Part shown: positions 5,087 to 6,513 of the stretch, piece by piece
Numbering within the stretch: the first letter of the stretch is position 1
How the letters are laid out: each line of letters starts with the position of its first letter
Assembly (NCBI GenBank): GCA_023135545.1
Contig: JAGLSY010000140.1
Coordinates: 1-6,513 of the forward strand
Reading direction: 5' to 3'
Source of the DNA: Thermoplasmata archaeon
Lineage (GTDB): Archaea; Thermoplasmatota; Thermoplasmata; SG8-5; JAGLSY01
Length of the DNA: 6,513 nucleotides
Translations under genes and position numbers: made by a program
Notes under the pieces: model-generated
Database searches by the model: none
The model's input: only the letters and a program-made list of their open reading frames with translations
What the model was told of the DNA's origin: nothing

Positions 5087-6262
5087 TTGGTCAAGTCCAA
5101 TCAGGTAAATTTTCAGGAGATAACCGAGGGAGCGACAGCCTTTTTTGTTCCCACCCAAGCCTCCGACACCACAGAGCCTATCACCGAGCACAAGGCTGGC
5201 CCAATGGCGAGAACCGAGCCGGTCTTTTACAACCCGGCAATGAAGGGAACAAGGGATGTCGCGGTCCTTTTCGAGAGGGCGGTGGCCGAGGACAACTGGA
5301 AAATACTGGACGGCCTGGGAGCATCGGGGGCCAAGGGCCTCCGCCTGTATGAAGAAGGGAAGCATGATTGCCAGATAGTGATAAACGACCACAGCCCCAA
5401 GGCCTTTGACCTGATCCAAAAGAACATCAGCCAGTGGGATCGGGAAGACAGGATAACCGCCGTTAAACGGGGGCTGCACGGATTACTTCCAGAAAAAAAA
5501 TATGACTGGGTGGACATAGACCCCTTCGGATCGCCGGTTGATTTTCTTGACGGGGCTGTCAGAGCCGTTAGAAACAGGGGCATATTATCCATCACGGCAA
5601 CCGACACGGCCCCGCTATGCGGAACCTACCCCACCACCTGCATCCGCAGATACGGAGCCAGACCCCTTCACACTGGCTGCATGCACGAGATAGGTATCAG
5701 AATACTCATTGGCAACGCGATAAAGAGAGCGGCGGTCTTCGACCTGGCTGCCACCCCCATCCTATCATATTTTTCAGGCCACTGCTTCAGGGCCTATTTC
5801 AGGATAAAGAGGGGCGGCAAGCCAGCCGATGCCCTGGTCAAGCAAGTGGGCTTCGTGGTAAAGGAGAAAAACGGAGGATACGCCGAGGCCACCTGGCCAA
5901 ATAAAGGCCAGATACATGGAGGCCCGCTGTGGCTGGGCGAGCTAAGCGACACAACTCTGATCAAAAACATGATAAGCATGACAAACATGATAAAGGAAGC
6001 CGAAAAGGAAACCGATGCCAGCATTTCAAAGGATACCATCAAATTACTGGAGATACTGGCCGAAGAAATACAGTTGCCAGCCTACAATTACACCACCGAC
6101 GAGATTGCCAAGGCCTGCAAGGTCCACCCACCCAACACCAAACAGTTTGTCCAGCTGCTGAAGGAGAATGGCTTTCAGGCTTCAATTCTACACTACGACA
6201 CGAAGAGTGTAAAAACAGATGCCAAGTGGAAAGACATATCCAAAATAGCCAAAGGCTTTTAG
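5087..6262 (+). CDS. trm1: tRNA (guanine(26)-N2)-dimethyltransferase Trm1
   Basis: The product is 391 aa, matching archaeal Trm1 (about 375-390). The enzyme uses S-adenosylmethionine to methylate N2 of G26 in tRNA, in the cytoplasm. Motifs in order: EGATAFFVP (14-22), the family signature VFYNPAMKGTRD (46-57), SAM-binding motif I ILDGLGASGAKGLR (73-86), the catalytic DIDPFGSP (143-150), the block TDTAPLCGTYP (172-182), GGPLWLGEL (278-286) and a winged-helix-like C-terminus ending in HYDTKSVKTDA (369-379). The segment before GGPLWLG (about 250-277) lacks the paired cysteines that form a zinc ribbon in many Trm1 proteins. The TTG start is supported by GGGTGA 4 nt upstream. It is the second gene of the THEP1-trm1 pair, and repeat copy 3 follows 35-40 bp after its stop. 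Confidence 0.95.
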   Translation: MVKSNQVNFQEITEGATAFFVPTQASDTTEPITEHKAGPMARTEPVFYNPAMKGTRDVAVLFERAVAEDNWKILDGLGASGAKGLRLYEEGKHDCQIVINDHSPKAFDLIQKNISQWDREDRITAVKRGLHGLLPEKKYDWVDIDPFGSPVDFLDGAVRAVRNRGILSITATDTAPLCGTYPTTCIRRYGARPLHTGCMHEIGIRILIGNAIKRAAVFDLAATPILSYFSGHCFRAYFRIKRGGKPADALVKQVGFVVKEKNGGYAEATWPNKGQIHGGPLWLGELSDTTLIKNMISMTNMIKEAEKETDASISKDTIKLLEILAEEIQLPAYNYTTDEIAKACKVHPPNTKQFVQLLKENGFQASILHYDTKSVKTDAKWKDISKIAKGF

Positions 6263-6296
6263 AGATGCTCTGGCCGCATTGAAATATCCGCCATGG

Positions 6297-6400
6297 GTGC
6301 ATGGTATACCCTCCTTCCACCCCCACCACACTGATAAATACTGAGACCCACACTGGATTATCAATGAGACCCACGCTGGCCAATGGGTATAGCCCATGCA
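6297..6400 (+). repeat. Intergenic repeat family, copy 3, with inverted ends
   Basis: The head TATACCCTCCTTCC (6305-6318) and the following C/A-rich tract are nearly identical to copy 1. Cores are CTGAGACC (6341-6348) and ATGAGACC (6364-6371), 23 bp apart, followed by CACGCTGG (6372-6379), the start of another unit. The ends are inverted: GCATGGTATACCC (6299-6311) against GGGTATAGCCCATGC (6385-6399), the same sequence with a 2-nt insertion. The element could form a cruciform or a long-range RNA stem, or have MITE-like termini. Confidence 0.8.
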
Positions 6401-6446
6401 GATCGATAGAAAATCTAATTGGAATCCAACAACGCCGAGCGAGCAT

Positions 6447-6498
6447 GCTCACCCGAGTTTTTCTTTATAACCCCTTTTTTTCTTTTTGGAGGGTGAGC
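6447..6498. repeat. Inverted repeat flanking a T-rich TATA-containing segment
   Basis: GCTCACCC (6447-6454) and GGGTGAGC (6491-6498) are perfect inverted repeats about 36 bp apart. The left arm overlaps the 10-bp palindrome GAGCATGCTC (6441-6450). Between them lies T-rich sequence with TTTATAA (6464-6470) and a T-run (about 6475-6486). The arrangement could be an operator pair around a promoter, or a hairpin with a U-rich loop. Confidence 0.45.
6464..6493 (+). promoter_or_regulatory. Candidate promoter and ribosome-binding site of a gene beyond the window
   Basis: TTTATAA at 6464-6470 is TATA-like and is followed about 20-25 bp later by GGAGGGTGA (6488-6496), a strong Shine-Dalgarno-like sequence. 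A gene on the + strand may start just outside the window. The T-run at 6475-6486 could alternatively be a terminator for the trm1 transcript; archaeal termination often uses T-tracts. Confidence 0.35.
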
Positions 6499-6513
6499 CA
6501 GCACAGCGAGGAT

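Overview
The window looks like chromosomal DNA of an archaeon, most likely in the euryarchaeal/Thermoplasmatota range. The phylum is a guess; the domain is well supported. It carries an archaeal-type RecJ/DHH nuclease, a THEP1-family NTPase, an archaeal Trm1 tRNA methyltransferase and a stand-alone archaeal TctA-like membrane protein. Initiation uses GTG and TTG as well as ATG, with GGTG-type Shine-Dalgarno sites, and AT-rich TATA-like boxes lie in the intergenic regions.

Layout. (1) 1-479 (+): 3' part of nadC (quinolinate phosphoribosyltransferase), cut by the window edge. (2) 480-662: short gap between convergent genes, filled by repeat copy 1. (3) 663-2474 (-): large TctA/COG1784-like multi-pass membrane protein with two soluble insertions, one resembling an OB fold. 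(4) 2475-2680: divergent promoter region. (5) 2681-4138 (+): RecJ-like DHH/DHHA1 phosphoesterase. (6) 4139-4491: 353 bp without a gene, holding repeat copy 2, three consecutive hairpins, a cluster of TATA-like boxes and a structured leader. (7) 4492-5073 and 5087-6262 (+): THEP1-like NTPase and trm1, 13 bp apart and probably one operon. (8) 6263-6513: repeat copy 3, then a T-rich TATA-containing segment flanked by inverted repeats, probably the promoter of a gene beyond the window.

The genes are housekeeping functions (NAD synthesis, DNA replication/repair, nucleotide hydrolysis, tRNA modification) and do not form one pathway. The notable content is between them. A family of about 95-140 bp repeats lies 40-50 bp after the stop codon of each + strand gene or operon (nadC, recJ-like, THEP1-trm1), always in the same orientation. 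Each copy has a C/A-rich head followed by ACTGRGACCC cores spaced 22-23 bp apart, or about twice that (45 bp). Copy 3 is bounded by inverted ends. I do not recognise the family. It could be a small non-autonomous mobile element, a 3'-UTR/termination module or a protein-binding array. Other items of interest are the three-hairpin segment at 4283-4344, the THEP1 leader whose start codon lies in a predicted hairpin, the OB-like insertion in the transporter, and the absence of zinc-ribbon cysteines in Trm1.
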